A stretch of DNA of 49,342 nucleotides from Asaia bogorensis (GCA_943333505.2 CALQTN020000031.1:1-49342), one strand, 5' to 3'; shown: positions 1 through 9,022, counted from the stretch's first letter. Notes: a model not told the origin generated them from the sequence alone. A program made the numbers and translations.

Positions 1-618
1 ATAAAGCCCAAACACACCGATGAAAAGCGGCACGCTGAACACGTCGATCGGCGACAGCGGTCCCAACCCGAAATCCAGCTTCCAATTGCCGATCGCGAAG
101 GCCGCAAGCGTGTAGGCGGCCAGTGCAATGCGGATTTCCGTTGGCCCAATGCCGAAATAGCTGATCTGGAACACACCGACCGCGACCGCGCGGACGAAGG
201 TATAGAGCGCGGCCAGCCAATAGCTCAGCAGACACAGGCATGCCGTATCCAGGCGCATATAGGGTGACAGACCCAGCCCGAAGAAGATGAAGACCTGCGC
301 CATGATGTCAACGTTATGGTCGACGAAGAAGCCATAGGTTGGCCGTTCGATCTTGCGCAGCCGGGCGAGAGTGCCGTCGAGTGAGTCACCCAGCCACGAC
401 ACCACCAGCCCGAGCACTGCCACCAGCAAGCCGGGCGGCCACCAGTGGCTGACGACAAAGCCCAATCCGCAACCGAAAGCACCGGCCAAACCAAAGGCGG
501 TCAGGTGATCGGGTGTCGTCCAGCCTGGCAACCGCGCCGCGATCGCCAGCAGCAATTGCTTTTCGCGGATCGCCAACCAGGATTGATGCACCCGGATGAC
601 AGTTTTAGCTTCATCCAT
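1..618 (-). CDS. CDP-alcohol phosphatidyltransferase, 3' end outside window
   Basis: Membrane enzyme of the family that moves a phosphoalcohol from a CDP-activated donor in phospholipid or inositol-phosphate synthesis. 206 codons are visible with no stop, so the C-terminus lies beyond the left edge. The family signature is present: D78, D81-G82, A85-R86, G96, D100 and D104, with nine residues rather than the usual eight between AR and G. Hydrophobic segments follow (about residues 40-75 and from 105 on), as expected for this multi-pass family. The start is the ATG giving MDEAKTVIRVHQ. It is divergent from the formyltransferase, with 88 bp between the starts. The acceptor alcohol cannot be told from the sequence. 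Confidence 0.85.
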   Translation of the reverse strand, partial: MDEAKTVIRVHQSWLAIREKQLLLAIAARLPGWTTPDHLTAFGLAGAFGCGLGFVVSHWWPPGLLVAVLGLVVSWLGDSLDGTLARLRKIERPTYGFFVDHNVDIMAQVFIFFGLGLSPYMRLDTACLCLLSYWLAALYTFVRAVAVGVFQISYFGIGPTEIRIALAAYTLAAFAIGNWKLDFGLGPLSPIDVFSVPLFIGVFGLY

Positions 619-706
619 GCGTATAACCTTGTTCGGCGCGGTCGGCGCGCCATTGGCTGTTCATACCCCCAACCGGTCGCAGTTCCAACCAATCAGGCAC
701 CAACCA

Positions 707-1525
707 ATGCGCATCGCGGTCTTTACCCTGGAGGCGCTGGCAGCGGCGGAGGCGGTCAGCCACTTCATCGCCGGCAATGCGGCACAAATCGGCTTCGTCG
801 GCCTGTCGGACCCGTACCGGCCGGCAATGGGTGGCGTGCTGGGGCAAACCATCCGACATGTGCGACGCTCCGGCCTTGGGTTTCTGCCCTACCTGATCGC
901 CAATTTCTCGGTGCCGCCAATGGCGAACGCACTTGGCCGTGGGCCGGTTCTGCCTGGCGCCATGGCGCGCCAACTTGGCATTCCGGTGCTGAAAATTACC
1001 GATGTGAACAGCCCGGCCATGCATGAGGCGCTACGGAGCCATCGGATCGATCTGATCCTATCCTTCCATTTCGATCAGATTTTTCGCGCTGAAACCCTGG
1101 CGGTCGCGCCGCTCGGCGGGATCAACATCCATCCGTCGCTGCTGCCGCATCATCGTGGGCCGGTGCCGACCTTGCACGCGTTGGCCGATGGCGGGCCGTT
1201 CGGGGTCACGATCCATCGCCTGGCCGCCAAGATTGATGCGGGTGGAATTCTGGCTCAGGCGAATTTGGACGCGCCGGCCGGGTTGAGCAGCATCGGGCTT
1301 GCCGCCACCGCCCATCTTGCAGCCCTTGCCCCATTGGCGGAGGTACTGGCCGATCTTGCCGCCGGGCGCGCCACGCAACATGTGCCGGCGCTCCTGCCCT
1401 ATCGCGGCTTTCCCGATCGCGCCGGGCTCGCGCGGATGCGCGCGGCGGGGGCTTCGCCGGCGAACTTGGCCGATTTTCGGCGGGGCTTTGCGCGCCGAAG
1501 CGTGCCAGGACCGCGGGGTGGATAG
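707..1525 (+). CDS. formyltransferase family protein
   Basis: 272 aa protein with the formyl_transf_N fold seen in methionyl-tRNA formyltransferase, PurN and sugar N-formyltransferases. The catalytic triad of that fold is visible: N140 and H142 in GGINIHPSLLP, and D177 in KIDAGG. It is too short to carry the C-terminal tRNA-binding domain of Fmt, so a small amine or sugar acceptor is more likely than Met-tRNA. The start is at MRIAVFTLEA, where the Rossmann-like domain begins; the frame stays open upstream but runs into the divergent gene. Acceptor and formyl donor are unknown. It could act with the adjacent CDP-alcohol phosphatidyltransferase, but proximity is the only support. Confidence 0.8.
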   Translation: MRIAVFTLEALAAAEAVSHFIAGNAAQIGFVGLSDPYRPAMGGVLGQTIRHVRRSGLGFLPYLIANFSVPPMANALGRGPVLPGAMARQLGIPVLKITDVNSPAMHEALRSHRIDLILSFHFDQIFRAETLAVAPLGGINIHPSLLPHHRGPVPTLHALADGGPFGVTIHRLAAKIDAGGILAQANLDAPAGLSSIGLAATAHLAALAPLAEVLADLAAGRATQHVPALLPYRGFPDRAGLARMRAAGASPANLADFRRGFARRSVPGPRGG

Positions 1526-1533
1526 CGCCCGGG

Positions 1534-1809
1534 CTACATCCCCAACGCGCGACGATAGACATCAAGCAGGGTCTCCTGCTCTTCGACATCGGCCGGTTCC
1601 TGCTTCCTGATGCGGATCAGTTGGCGGATCACCTTCACGTCATAGCCAGCCGATTTGGCTTCGGCGTAGATGTCCTTGATGTCGGAGCCGAGCGATTTGC
1701 GTTCTTCTTCCAGCCGTTCGATGCGCTCAACCAGGCTGCGCAGCCGGTCGGCGCCGATATTGCCCCATTGCGCGCCTTCTTCGGTAGCTTCTTGTGCCGG
1801 GAGCGCCAT
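1534..1809 (-). CDS. gapR: GapR family nucleoid-associated protein (DUF2312)
   Basis: 91 aa, the normal length for the DUF2312/GapR family of alphaproteobacteria, which in Caulobacter binds overtwisted AT-rich DNA. A charged coiled-coil helix (ERIERLEEERKSLGSDIKD) is followed by the conserved VKVIRQLIRIRK and EQETLLDVYRRALGM segments. The ATG giving MALPAQ is chosen over an in-frame TTG two codons upstream because it sits after AAGGATATTGACG. It converges on the formyltransferase, only 8 bp apart, and is followed downstream by no other minus-strand gene. Assignment rests on recalled family similarity. Confidence 0.85.
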   Translation of the reverse strand: MALPAQEATEEGAQWGNIGADRLRSLVERIERLEEERKSLGSDIKDIYAEAKSAGYDVKVIRQLIRIRKQEPADVEEQETLLDVYRRALGM

Positions 1810-1866
1810 CGTCAATATCCTTGTGCCTGAATGGGGGGGCGGGAGTACCCCCGGTGGCCATCCTGG

Positions 1867-2172
1867 TCAAGGATGCGATTTGGCGAACGCTGCCTGCTGT
1901 TCAGGTGTGGCTGGGGTCTGGTTCTGGGCCTGCCATTCCTTGTAGGGCATGCCGTAGACGATTTCACGCGCATCCGGGTCGGTGATTGTAATGCCCGCAA
2001 CGGCGGCTTCCTCGCGGTACCAGCGGCTCAGGCAATTTCGGCAGAATCCGGCCAAATTCATCAGGTCGATGTTCTGCACATCGCGTCGCTCGCGCAGATG
2101 CGCAACCAGGCGGCGAAAGGCAGCGGCTTCGAGAGCCTCGGTGGTGGCGGCGTCGTGGGCGGGGACCGGCAT
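1867..2172 (-). CDS. DUF1244 domain-containing protein
   Basis: 101 aa protein with the DUF1244 core: AFRRLVAHLRERRDVQN, then a cysteine pair in AGFCRNCLSRW. The family is widespread in proteobacteria and has no established biochemical role; the CRNC pair suggests metal binding or redox activity, which is inference. The start at MPVPAHD follows a strong ribosome binding site (CAGGAGTGTCGCC). It lies 57 bp upstream of gapR on the same strand, possibly co-transcribed, and is divergent from the glycerate kinase. Confidence 0.85.
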   Translation of the reverse strand: MPVPAHDAATTEALEAAAFRRLVAHLRERRDVQNIDLMNLAGFCRNCLSRWYREEAAVAGITITDPDAREIVYGMPYKEWQAQNQTPATPEQQAAFAKSHP

Positions 2173-2256
2173 GGCGACACTCCTGATCAGACGGCAAAGA
2201 TGGTGCTTGCGGCAAGATTTTGCCATAGTCTGTCAAAAATGATAGCGGAACCAAAC

Positions 2257-3552
2257 ATGGTATGGACAGACGAAGCGGCGCGGGCGGCGTTGCGTGGCAT
2301 CTTCGACGCAACAGTAGCCGCGGCCGATCCACGTGTCGTGCTCGCCCGTCATTTGCCCGCTCGGCCGAAGTCCGGGCGGGTTGTCGTGGTCGGGGCCGGG
2401 AAGGCCGCGGCCGTGATGGCCGCCGCGCTTGAGGATGCCTGGCCCGATATCGTGCTGTCCGGCGTGGTGGTGACCCGCTACGAACATGCGGTGCCAACCC
2501 GGCATATCGAGGTATTGCAGGCATCCCATCCGCGCCCCGATGCCAACAGCGAAGCCGCCGCCGCGAAGATCCTCGCCGCTGTGCAGGGGCTCACGGCGGA
2601 TGATCTGGTTATCGCGCTGATCTCCGGCGGCGGGTCCGCCTTGCTCGCGCTGCCGGCGCCAGGCCTCACGCTTGCCGACAAGATCGCGGTCAATCGGGTG
2701 TTGCTCGAATGCGGGGCCACAATCGGCGAGATGAACGTCATCCGCAAACACCTCTCCGCGATCAAGGGTGGCCGCCTTGCCGCCGCTGCCGCGCCGGCGC
2801 GGCTGGTGACGTTGGCGATCAGTGACGTGCCGGGTGACGATCCTGGCGTGATCGGCTCCGGGCCAACGGTGCCCGATGCCAGCACATTCTCGGACGCTCG
2901 CGCCTTGGTGGCGCGCTACCGGATGAAGCTGCCTGCGGCGGTGATGGCAAGGCTTGCCCAGGACGACGATGAAACCCCCAAGCCCGGCAGCCTGGCGCCG
3001 GCCGATTATCGCCTGATCGCAACCCCGGCGATGGCACTGCGTGCGGCCGCCGATGCGGCGCGCGCGCTGGGCATCACCCCGGTGATCCTCGGCGACGCAC
3101 TCGAAGGTGAAAGCCGCGAGCTTGGTATCGTCATGGCCGGCATCGCGCAGTCGATCCAGTCCCATGGTCTGCCGGTCGCAGCCCCGGCGCTGGTGCTGTC
3201 AGGGGGGGAAACCACCGTGACCCTCGATCCATCCGCCAAGGTGACGCAAGGCGGCCGCAACACCGAATTTTTGCTGGCGCTGGCGGTCAAACTCGCGGGG
3301 CGCCCCGGCATTTGGGCGGTGGCGGGCGATACTGACGGGATTGATGGCAACCAGGATGCCGCCGGCGCCGTGATCGGGCCCGATACCCTTGCCCGCGCGG
3401 TCACCGCTGGCCTCGCGCCCCGCGCACTGCTTGATGCCCATGACAGCTACCGCCTGTTCGATGGCATCGGCGATCTGATCCGCACCGGGCCGACTTTAAC
3501 CAATGTGAACGATATTCGTGCCATTCTGGTGGCGCCGCAGGAAACCCAATGA
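2257..3552 (+). CDS. glycerate 2-kinase (MOFRL family)
   Basis: 431 aa enzyme of the GckA/TtuD family, which phosphorylates D-glycerate to 2-phosphoglycerate; older databases call it hydroxypyruvate reductase. The N-terminal GCKA domain shows GRVVVVGAGKAA and the glycine-rich GGGSALLALP loop; the C-terminal MOFRL domain shows LSGGETTVT and AGDTDGIDG. The open frame runs far upstream over the DUF1244 gene; the ATG of MVWTDEAAR is preferred, with an in-frame ATG six codons earlier also possible. The stop overlaps the pyruvate kinase start (ATGA). Product and neighbour sit two steps apart in lower glycolysis (2-PG to PEP to pyruvate), as in tartrate and glycerate pathways. Confidence 0.88.
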   Translation: MVWTDEAARAALRGIFDATVAAADPRVVLARHLPARPKSGRVVVVGAGKAAAVMAAALEDAWPDIVLSGVVVTRYEHAVPTRHIEVLQASHPRPDANSEAAAAKILAAVQGLTADDLVIALISGGGSALLALPAPGLTLADKIAVNRVLLECGATIGEMNVIRKHLSAIKGGRLAAAAAPARLVTLAISDVPGDDPGVIGSGPTVPDASTFSDARALVARYRMKLPAAVMARLAQDDDETPKPGSLAPADYRLIATPAMALRAAADAARALGITPVILGDALEGESRELGIVMAGIAQSIQSHGLPVAAPALVLSGGETTVTLDPSAKVTQGGRNTEFLLALAVKLAGRPGIWAVAGDTDGIDGNQDAAGAVIGPDTLARAVTAGLAPRALLDAHDSYRLFDGIGDLIRTGPTLTNVNDIRAILVAPQETQ

Positions 3553-4982
3553 CCCTTCGCCCCAAGCTGCGCCGTCGCCGTCGCACCAAGATTATCGCCA
3601 CGCTCGGCCCGTCGAGTTCAACCCCCGAGGTGCTGGCCAGGTTGTTCCAGGCCGGCGCGGACGTGTTCCGGCTCAACTTCTCCCATGGCAGCCACGACGA
3701 TCATGCCGCACGCATCGCGATGATCCGCGATCTGGAAAAGAAGTTCGAGCGCCCGATCGGTATTCTGGCGGATGTCCAGGGCCCGAAACTGCGCGTCGGC
3801 CGTTTCGGTGGCGGGCGGATTTCCCTGCAAACCGGCGCCAGCTTCCAACTCGACCTCAACCCCACCCCAGGCGATGTCCTGCGGGTCGAATTGCCGCACC
3901 CCGAGATCATTTCGGCAGCCACCATCGGCACCAACCTGCTGCTCGATGATGGCAAACTGCGCCTGCGGGTGACCCGCGTGCGCCACGACCATCTGATGAC
4001 TGAGGTCGTGGTCGGCGGCCCGCTATCCGACCGCAAGGGCGTCAACGTGCCCGACATGGTGCTGCCCATTCCCGCGCTGACGGTCAAAGACCGCGCCGAC
4101 CTCGCCTTCGCGCTCGAACATGGCGTTGATTTCATTGGCCTGTCCTTCGTCCAGCGTCCGGAAGACGTTGCCGAGGCGCGGGACATCGTTGCTGGCCGCG
4201 CCTGGGTGATGACCAAGATCGAAAAACCCCAGGCGCTCGATAATCTCGAGGCGATCCTGGCGCTGTCGGACGCGGTCATGGTGGCGCGCGGCGATCTCGG
4301 GGTGGAATTGCCACCCGAGGAAGTGCCGTTGGCGCAAAAGCGCATCGTCCGCGCCGCCCGCGCCCGCGGCCTGCCGGTGGTGGTGGCGACGCAAATGCTG
4401 GAAAGCATGATCAGCGCGCCGGCACCGACGCGCGCCGAGGCGTCGGACGTTGCCACCGCCGTCTTTGATGGCGCCGATGCAGTGATGCTGTCGGGGGAAA
4501 CCGCCGCCGGGCAATATCCTTACGAGGCCGTCAACATCATGGATCGCATCATCGCCCGCGTTGAACAGGATGAGGGTTGGCGCGCAATGATCGAAGCCTC
4601 GCGCTCCGCCCCTGAAGCCAACGCCGCCGATGCCATCGCCGCCGCCGCCCGCCAGGTTGCGCACACGATTGCGGCCCCTGCCATCTGCGCCTTCACCGCG
4701 TCCGGCAGCACCGCTTTGCGGGCAGCGCGCGAACGGCCGGAAGCGCCGATCCTTGGCCTGACACCCTCCATTGTCACCGCGCGCCGGCTTGCGGTGGTGT
4801 GGGGTGCGCATGCGGTGACCGTGGGTGATACGACGTCGATGACCGACACGGTCAACACCGCAACCCGCATCGCCAAGGCCGAGGGGTTTGCCATCAGCGG
4901 CCAGGAAATCATCGTGATCGCCGGCGTGCCGTTTGGACAACCGGGGACGACGAATGCGCTGCGGGTGGCGCGGGTTAAGTAA
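3549..4982 (+). CDS. pyk: pyruvate kinase
   Basis: 477 aa, the full family length. It transfers phosphate from PEP to ADP, giving pyruvate and ATP. Visible landmarks are the N-terminal RRTKIIATLGPSS, the substrate loop RLNFSHG, the active-site segment MTKIEKPQALDN, VMVARGDLGVELP near residue 243, and the TQMLESM / PTRAEASDVA / VMLSGETA block. The regulatory C-terminal domain is present. It is translated from an ATG overlapping the glycerate kinase stop, so the two are probably translationally coupled. Downstream is a three-hairpin intergenic repeat that probably ends the transcript. Confidence 0.97.
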   Translation: MTLRPKLRRRRRTKIIATLGPSSSTPEVLARLFQAGADVFRLNFSHGSHDDHAARIAMIRDLEKKFERPIGILADVQGPKLRVGRFGGGRISLQTGASFQLDLNPTPGDVLRVELPHPEIISAATIGTNLLLDDGKLRLRVTRVRHDHLMTEVVVGGPLSDRKGVNVPDMVLPIPALTVKDRADLAFALEHGVDFIGLSFVQRPEDVAEARDIVAGRAWVMTKIEKPQALDNLEAILALSDAVMVARGDLGVELPPEEVPLAQKRIVRAARARGLPVVVATQMLESMISAPAPTRAEASDVATAVFDGADAVMLSGETAAGQYPYEAVNIMDRIIARVEQDEGWRAMIEASRSAPEANAADAIAAAARQVAHTIAAPAICAFTASGSTALRAARERPEAPILGLTPSIVTARRLAVVWGAHAVTVGDTTSMTDTVNTATRIAKAEGFAISGQEIIVIAGVPFGQPGTTNALRVARVK

Positions 4983-4988
4983 GGAAGG

Positions 4989-5125
4989 TCTTCTTTTCTT
5001 GGAAGAAAAGACGCAAAAAACTGCCTGTTTTGTTGCCGTTGGCTCGGGACCGTCGTGAGTTTGCACGCCGACGGCAACAATTATCAAAAAGTTTTTTTGG
5101 TTCTTTTTGTTCACAAAAAGAACTG
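4989..5125. repeat. three-hairpin intergenic repeat, copy 1
   Basis: Three inverted repeats in a row lie between convergent pyk and the M3 peptidase gene. Hairpin A: TCTTTTC at 4992-4998 with GAAAAGA at 5005-5011. Hairpin B: TGTTGCCGTTGGC at 5031-5043 with GCCGACGGCAACA at 5067-5079, one G-U pair. Hairpin C: GTTCTTTTTG at 5100-5109 with CAAAAAGAAC at 5114-5123, a perfect 10 bp stem with a 4 nt loop. The same architecture recurs near 7.2 kb and, without hairpin A, near 49.0 kb. It could serve as a two-way terminator. Confidence 0.8.
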
Positions 5126-5137
5126 CTTACCCTTTGT

Positions 5138-7153
5138 TTACTCAGCCAACCCCCGATTCCTCAACAACGCCGCTGTCCCCGGCGCCGCCCCCCGGAACCC
5201 GACATAAAGTTCCATCGGGTCCGCACTATCGCCCGCTTGCAACACCAGCTTCAACCGCGCCGCCGCCCCCGGCTCGAACGGATCGCCCGCGTCCTCAAAC
5301 GCGGCAAACCCATCCGCATCGAGCACTTCCGCCCACAAATAAGAATAATACCCGGCCGCGTATCCAGCGCCTGCAAACAAATGCTGGAAATGCGGCGGGC
5401 GATGCCGCACCCCGATTTCGGCCGGCATGCCGATACGGGCCAAAGTCTCGCGCTCGAACGCTGCGATATCGAGGCTCGCCGGATTGGGATGCGCGTGCAA
5501 ATCCATGTCGAGAATGGCGGCCGCAGTATATTCGATCGTCGCAAAGCCCTGGTTGAAATTGCGGGCGGATAACAGCCGGTCCATCAGCGCCACCGGCAGC
5601 GGTTCATTGCTGGCGTGATGGCGGGCATAGGCTTGCAGGGTTTCCGGCACCGATAGCCAATGCTCGTAAACCTGGCTTGGAAACTCCACGAAGTCGCGCC
5701 GCACGGATGTTCCGGACTGCGACGGAAACCGCACATCCGACAGCAGCCCGTGCAGCGCATGGCCAAATTCGTGGAACAAGGTTTCCGCGTCGTCAAAGCT
5801 CAGCAGGGCAGGGGACGCCTTGGCGAAGTTGTTATTGTTGACGATGATCGGGCGGATTTCGCCGTCGAGCGACTGCTGTTCGCGATACGAACTCATCCAC
5901 GCGCCGGATCGTTTGCCGGCCCGCGCGAACGGATCGGACAGGAACAAGCCGATATGCCGGTCGCCTTCCGACACCGCGAAGGCACCCACATCAGGATGAT
6001 AGGTCGCGATATCGGGCCGGGCTTCGAACGACAGGCCGAACAGCCGGCCGGCGGTATCGAACGCTGCCTGCTGGATGTTCTCGAAAACGAAATAAGGCTT
6101 CAGCGCCGCTTCATCGAGCGCGTATTCGCTCTGCCGCACCTGCTCGGCATAATAGCGCCAGTCCCAGGCGGCCATCGCATTCAGCCCGTCTAGGCCAGCC
6201 ATTTTCAGCAGCGCCGCGCGCTCATCCTCTACCCGCACCAGGGCCGCCTGCCATACCTCGCCGGTCAACCGCCCGACGGCATCGGGCGTGCCGGCCATGG
6301 TGTCGGCCAGGCGGAAATCGGCGTAATGCGCGTAACCCAGTAACCGGGCGCGTTCGGCCCGCAACGCCAGGATTTCCGGTATCAGCACCGTGTTGTCATG
6401 CGGCCCGGGATGGGTGCCGCGGGCGATCCAGGCGTTATAGGCAATCTCGCGCAAGTCGCGCCGTGCCGAAAATGTCAGGAACGGATCGATCAGCGACCGC
6501 GACAGGGTGATCGCATAGCTATCCAATCCCCGTTCCCGCGCTGCCTCGGCCGCGCCGGCGCGGACGAAATCGGGCAGGCCGGCAAGATCAGCCTCGGCCA
6601 GCGGCAAATGCCAGTCGCGTTCGTCATGCAGCACGTTCTGGCCGAAATCGGTGTGCAACGTCGCAAGCCGTTCGGAAATCTCGGCCATACGGATTTTCGC
6701 CTGGCCTTCCAGCGCCGCCCCGCTGCGCACAAAGCCGAGATAAGTCCGTTCCAGCAGCCGGCGCGCATCCGGCGCCAATTCCAACGCCTCCCGCCGCGCG
6801 TATAAATCGGCCACCCGGGCGAACAGCGCCGGGTTCAGTGACACCTTGCTGCCATGGGCTGCAAGCTTCGGCGCATAATCGCGCTCGACCTGCTGCAAAC
6901 CATCATCGCCAAGGCTCGCCACCAGATTGCCGAACACCGCGCCAACATTGGTCAGCAGGCCGCCTGACCGCTCCAGCGCCTCGATGGTGTTAGAAAAATC
7001 AGCCGGTGCCGGATTGGCGGTGATCGCCGCGATCTCGGCGAGGTTGTCGGCCATGCCGCGATCGAAAGCATCAGGGAAATGTTCGGCGCGGATGCGGTTG
7101 AACGGGGGCGCGCCGAAAGGGGTGGTCCAGGGTGCGAAGAAGGGATTGGTCAT
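5138..7153 (-). CDS. dcp: M3 family zinc metallopeptidase (peptidyl-dipeptidase Dcp type)
   Basis: 671 aa, the usual length for M3A oligopeptidases. These cytoplasmic or periplasmic enzymes cleave short peptides; Dcp removes C-terminal dipeptides. The zinc site HEFGH is at residues 461-465 inside FHEFGHALHGLLS, with the downstream family segments GTSVRRDFVEFPSQ, FNQGFATIEY and GYAAGYYSYLWAEVLDADGF. No signal peptide is seen, so a cytoplasmic role in peptide turnover is likely. It is flanked by two copies of the three-hairpin repeat and seems to be a single-gene unit. The start ATG lacks an obvious ribosome binding site. Oligopeptidase A is the alternative name; the choice between them is not certain. 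Confidence 0.88.
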   Translation of the reverse strand: MTNPFFAPWTTPFGAPPFNRIRAEHFPDAFDRGMADNLAEIAAITANPAPADFSNTIEALERSGGLLTNVGAVFGNLVASLGDDGLQQVERDYAPKLAAHGSKVSLNPALFARVADLYARREALELAPDARRLLERTYLGFVRSGAALEGQAKIRMAEISERLATLHTDFGQNVLHDERDWHLPLAEADLAGLPDFVRAGAAEAARERGLDSYAITLSRSLIDPFLTFSARRDLREIAYNAWIARGTHPGPHDNTVLIPEILALRAERARLLGYAHYADFRLADTMAGTPDAVGRLTGEVWQAALVRVEDERAALLKMAGLDGLNAMAAWDWRYYAEQVRQSEYALDEAALKPYFVFENIQQAAFDTAGRLFGLSFEARPDIATYHPDVGAFAVSEGDRHIGLFLSDPFARAGKRSGAWMSSYREQQSLDGEIRPIIVNNNNFAKASPALLSFDDAETLFHEFGHALHGLLSDVRFPSQSGTSVRRDFVEFPSQVYEHWLSVPETLQAYARHHASNEPLPVALMDRLLSARNFNQGFATIEYTAAAILDMDLHAHPNPASLDIAAFERETLARIGMPAEIGVRHRPPHFQHLFAGAGYAAGYYSYLWAEVLDADGFAAFEDAGDPFEPGAAARLKLVLQAGDSADPMELYVGFRGAAPGTAALLRNRGLAE

Positions 7154-7198
7154 GCGCGAGAGGTGAAGAAACTAGGCCAGCAGGTCAAGAGAAAGCTC

Positions 7199-7329
7199 TT
7201 CTTTGTTTGAAAACAAAGAAGCAAAAAAACGTCCAACTCTGTTGCCGTTGGCGTGCCAACCCACCGAGGTCCCAGGCCAACGGCAACAATGGATGAAGTT
7301 TTTTTGTTCTTTTTGTTCGTAAAAAAACC
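7199..7329. repeat. three-hairpin intergenic repeat, copy 2
   Basis: Same architecture as copy 1, between the M3 peptidase start and the end of the next minus-strand gene. Hairpin A: TTCTTTGTTT at 7199-7208 with AAACAAAGAA at 7211-7220. A GCAAAAAAAC spacer follows. Hairpin B: GTTGCCGTTGGC at 7241-7252 with the perfect complement at 7276-7287. Hairpin C is imperfect, GTTCTTTTTGTTC then a long A run to about 7328. Arm A differs in sequence from copy 1 but still pairs, so the structure rather than the sequence is kept. Confidence 0.75.
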
Positions 7330-8897
7330 TACTTAACCGGCTTCACCCCCATCGCCAGCGACATCTCATCGCCCCGCCCCTCATATTTGAGGCCCTTCCG
7401 GGTTGCCCAGGAATTGATGGTGAAATAGACCGGGATCACCCCCATATCCGCCACCGCAATATCCGCCGCCCGCCCAAACAACGCGTTGCGTTTGCCCTCA
7501 TCCAAGGTCTGCAGCGCTTCGCCCAATGCGGCGTCGAACCCGGCATTTGACCAACGCCCGCGATTGGACGGGCCCATGCCGGTTTTCGGGTCGTAAGTCG
7601 CCATTAGTGCGGTGAGCGGCGACGCCGGATCGCCGTTCCCGACCCATCCCGACAGCATCATGCTGAACTCAAGCTTGCTGCCGCGACTGAATAATTGCGA
7701 CGCCGGCATTGGCGTCACGTTTACCTTGATGCCGATCCGGGCGAGCATTTGCCCAACCGCCTGCGCCACCTGGGCATCCTGTGGGAAACGATCGTTGGAT
7801 GACGCCATGGTAACGCTGAACCCGTCGGGCCAGCCGGCTTCAGCCAGCAATCGCTTGGCGCCATCGGGGTCATAGGGCGACGGCTTGAGGTTGGGGCTGG
7901 CGCCCGGATTATCCGACGGCACATATTGCCCGGCGGCATGGGCCTGGCCGCCCAGCAGCCGATCGATCAAAGCCGGCCGGTTGATCGCCAGGTTGATGGC
8001 GCGCCGTACCCGGGCATCGCGCAGAGGGTTCTTGTCCATCGGCTTGCCGGCAGCATCCGCGATCCCCGGCGAGGCATCGCGGGCGCTGTCCATCACAATA
8101 TAAATAATGCGGAACGCGTCGGTTTCCCACAGCGCCAGCTTGGGGTCGGCGAGCAACCGGGCACGGTCGGATGACGGCACGCCCTCGATCATGTCGACAT
8201 CGCCAGCCAGCATCGCTGCCACCCGCGCCCCATCATTGGCGATCGGACGGATGGTAAGGTTGGCCCAGGGTTCAACCCCACCCCAGTATTCCGGGTTGGC
8301 GGTCATCCGCAGCCGGTCGCCGGGCTGCCACGACACGAAGCGATAAGGCCCGGTGCCGATTGCGGCGCGGCCAGCATTGAAGTCGGCGGTACTGCGACCG
8401 TCGGCCGCGTGGCGGGCAATGATTGAGATCTGCATCAAATCCCACAACAGGCCAGGCGCCGGGCCTTTGGTGTGGATGCGGATGGTTTCCGGGTTGATGA
8501 CTTCGACCGAGGCGATCTGCTTGGTGTATTGCGAGTAGGACGACGGCGAGTTCGGCACCACCGGCGCCCGCGCCAAGGTGAAAGCGACGTCGTCGGCAGT
8601 GAATGTCACCCCGTCATGGAAGCGCACGCCCTGGCGCAGATGGAATTCCCAGACGTCGTCAGCCACCACTTTCCAGCGATCCGACAGGCCAGGCATCTGC
8701 TCACCGCGCGGCCCGGCCGAAATCAGCGCGTCGAACACGTGCTTGGCGGTCGCCCCGTTCGGGACATAGACGTGGAAATGCGGATCGATCGAGCTCGGTT
8801 CGGTGCGCACCGCCATGGTAAGATCGGCCGCCAGCGCGGGTCCCGCCCCTAGCCACGCCGTGAATATCCCGCCCAGTAGAACGCTGTTCCGCGCCAT
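7329..8897 (-). CDS. peptide/nickel-type ABC transporter substrate-binding protein (SBP_bac_5)
   Basis: 522 aa periplasmic binding protein of the family that captures peptides, nickel or other solutes. A cleavable signal peptide is clear: MARNSVLLGGIFTAWLG followed by ALAADLTM. Family landmarks include RTEPSSIDPHFH near the mature N-terminus, FHDGVTFTADDVAFTL, and RDARVRRAINLAINR in the second lobe. The start is strongly supported by AGGAGGCGACG before the ATG. No permease or ATPase gene is adjacent, so it is an orphan that must use transporter parts encoded elsewhere, possibly the importer at 20.7-26.2 kb. It is divergent from the aldolase/M20 pair with a 125 bp gap, which may mean a shared control region. 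Confidence 0.88.
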   Translation of the reverse strand: MARNSVLLGGIFTAWLGAGPALAADLTMAVRTEPSSIDPHFHVYVPNGATAKHVFDALISAGPRGEQMPGLSDRWKVVADDVWEFHLRQGVRFHDGVTFTADDVAFTLARAPVVPNSPSSYSQYTKQIASVEVINPETIRIHTKGPAPGLLWDLMQISIIARHAADGRSTADFNAGRAAIGTGPYRFVSWQPGDRLRMTANPEYWGGVEPWANLTIRPIANDGARVAAMLAGDVDMIEGVPSSDRARLLADPKLALWETDAFRIIYIVMDSARDASPGIADAAGKPMDKNPLRDARVRRAINLAINRPALIDRLLGGQAHAAGQYVPSDNPGASPNLKPSPYDPDGAKRLLAEAGWPDGFSVTMASSNDRFPQDAQVAQAVGQMLARIGIKVNVTPMPASQLFSRGSKLEFSMMLSGWVGNGDPASPLTALMATYDPKTGMGPSNRGRWSNAGFDAALGEALQTLDEGKRNALFGRAADIAVADMGVIPVYFTINSWATRKGLKYEGRGDEMSLAMGVKPVK

Positions 8898-9022
8898 CGT
8901 CGCCTCCTGAATTTCGTTGGACCGAGGCTAGCCCAATCGCTGCCCGCCGCAAATGGCCCAAACCCCGCCTTGCCCGATGGCGAGCTTCAGGGTGATATGC
9001 GCCTCCGATCAAGGACCCCTGG

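Noticed and set aside
2233-3165. A 310-codon minus-strand frame opposite the glycerate kinase
   Set aside because: Shadow of a well-supported gene; its translation has no family pattern.
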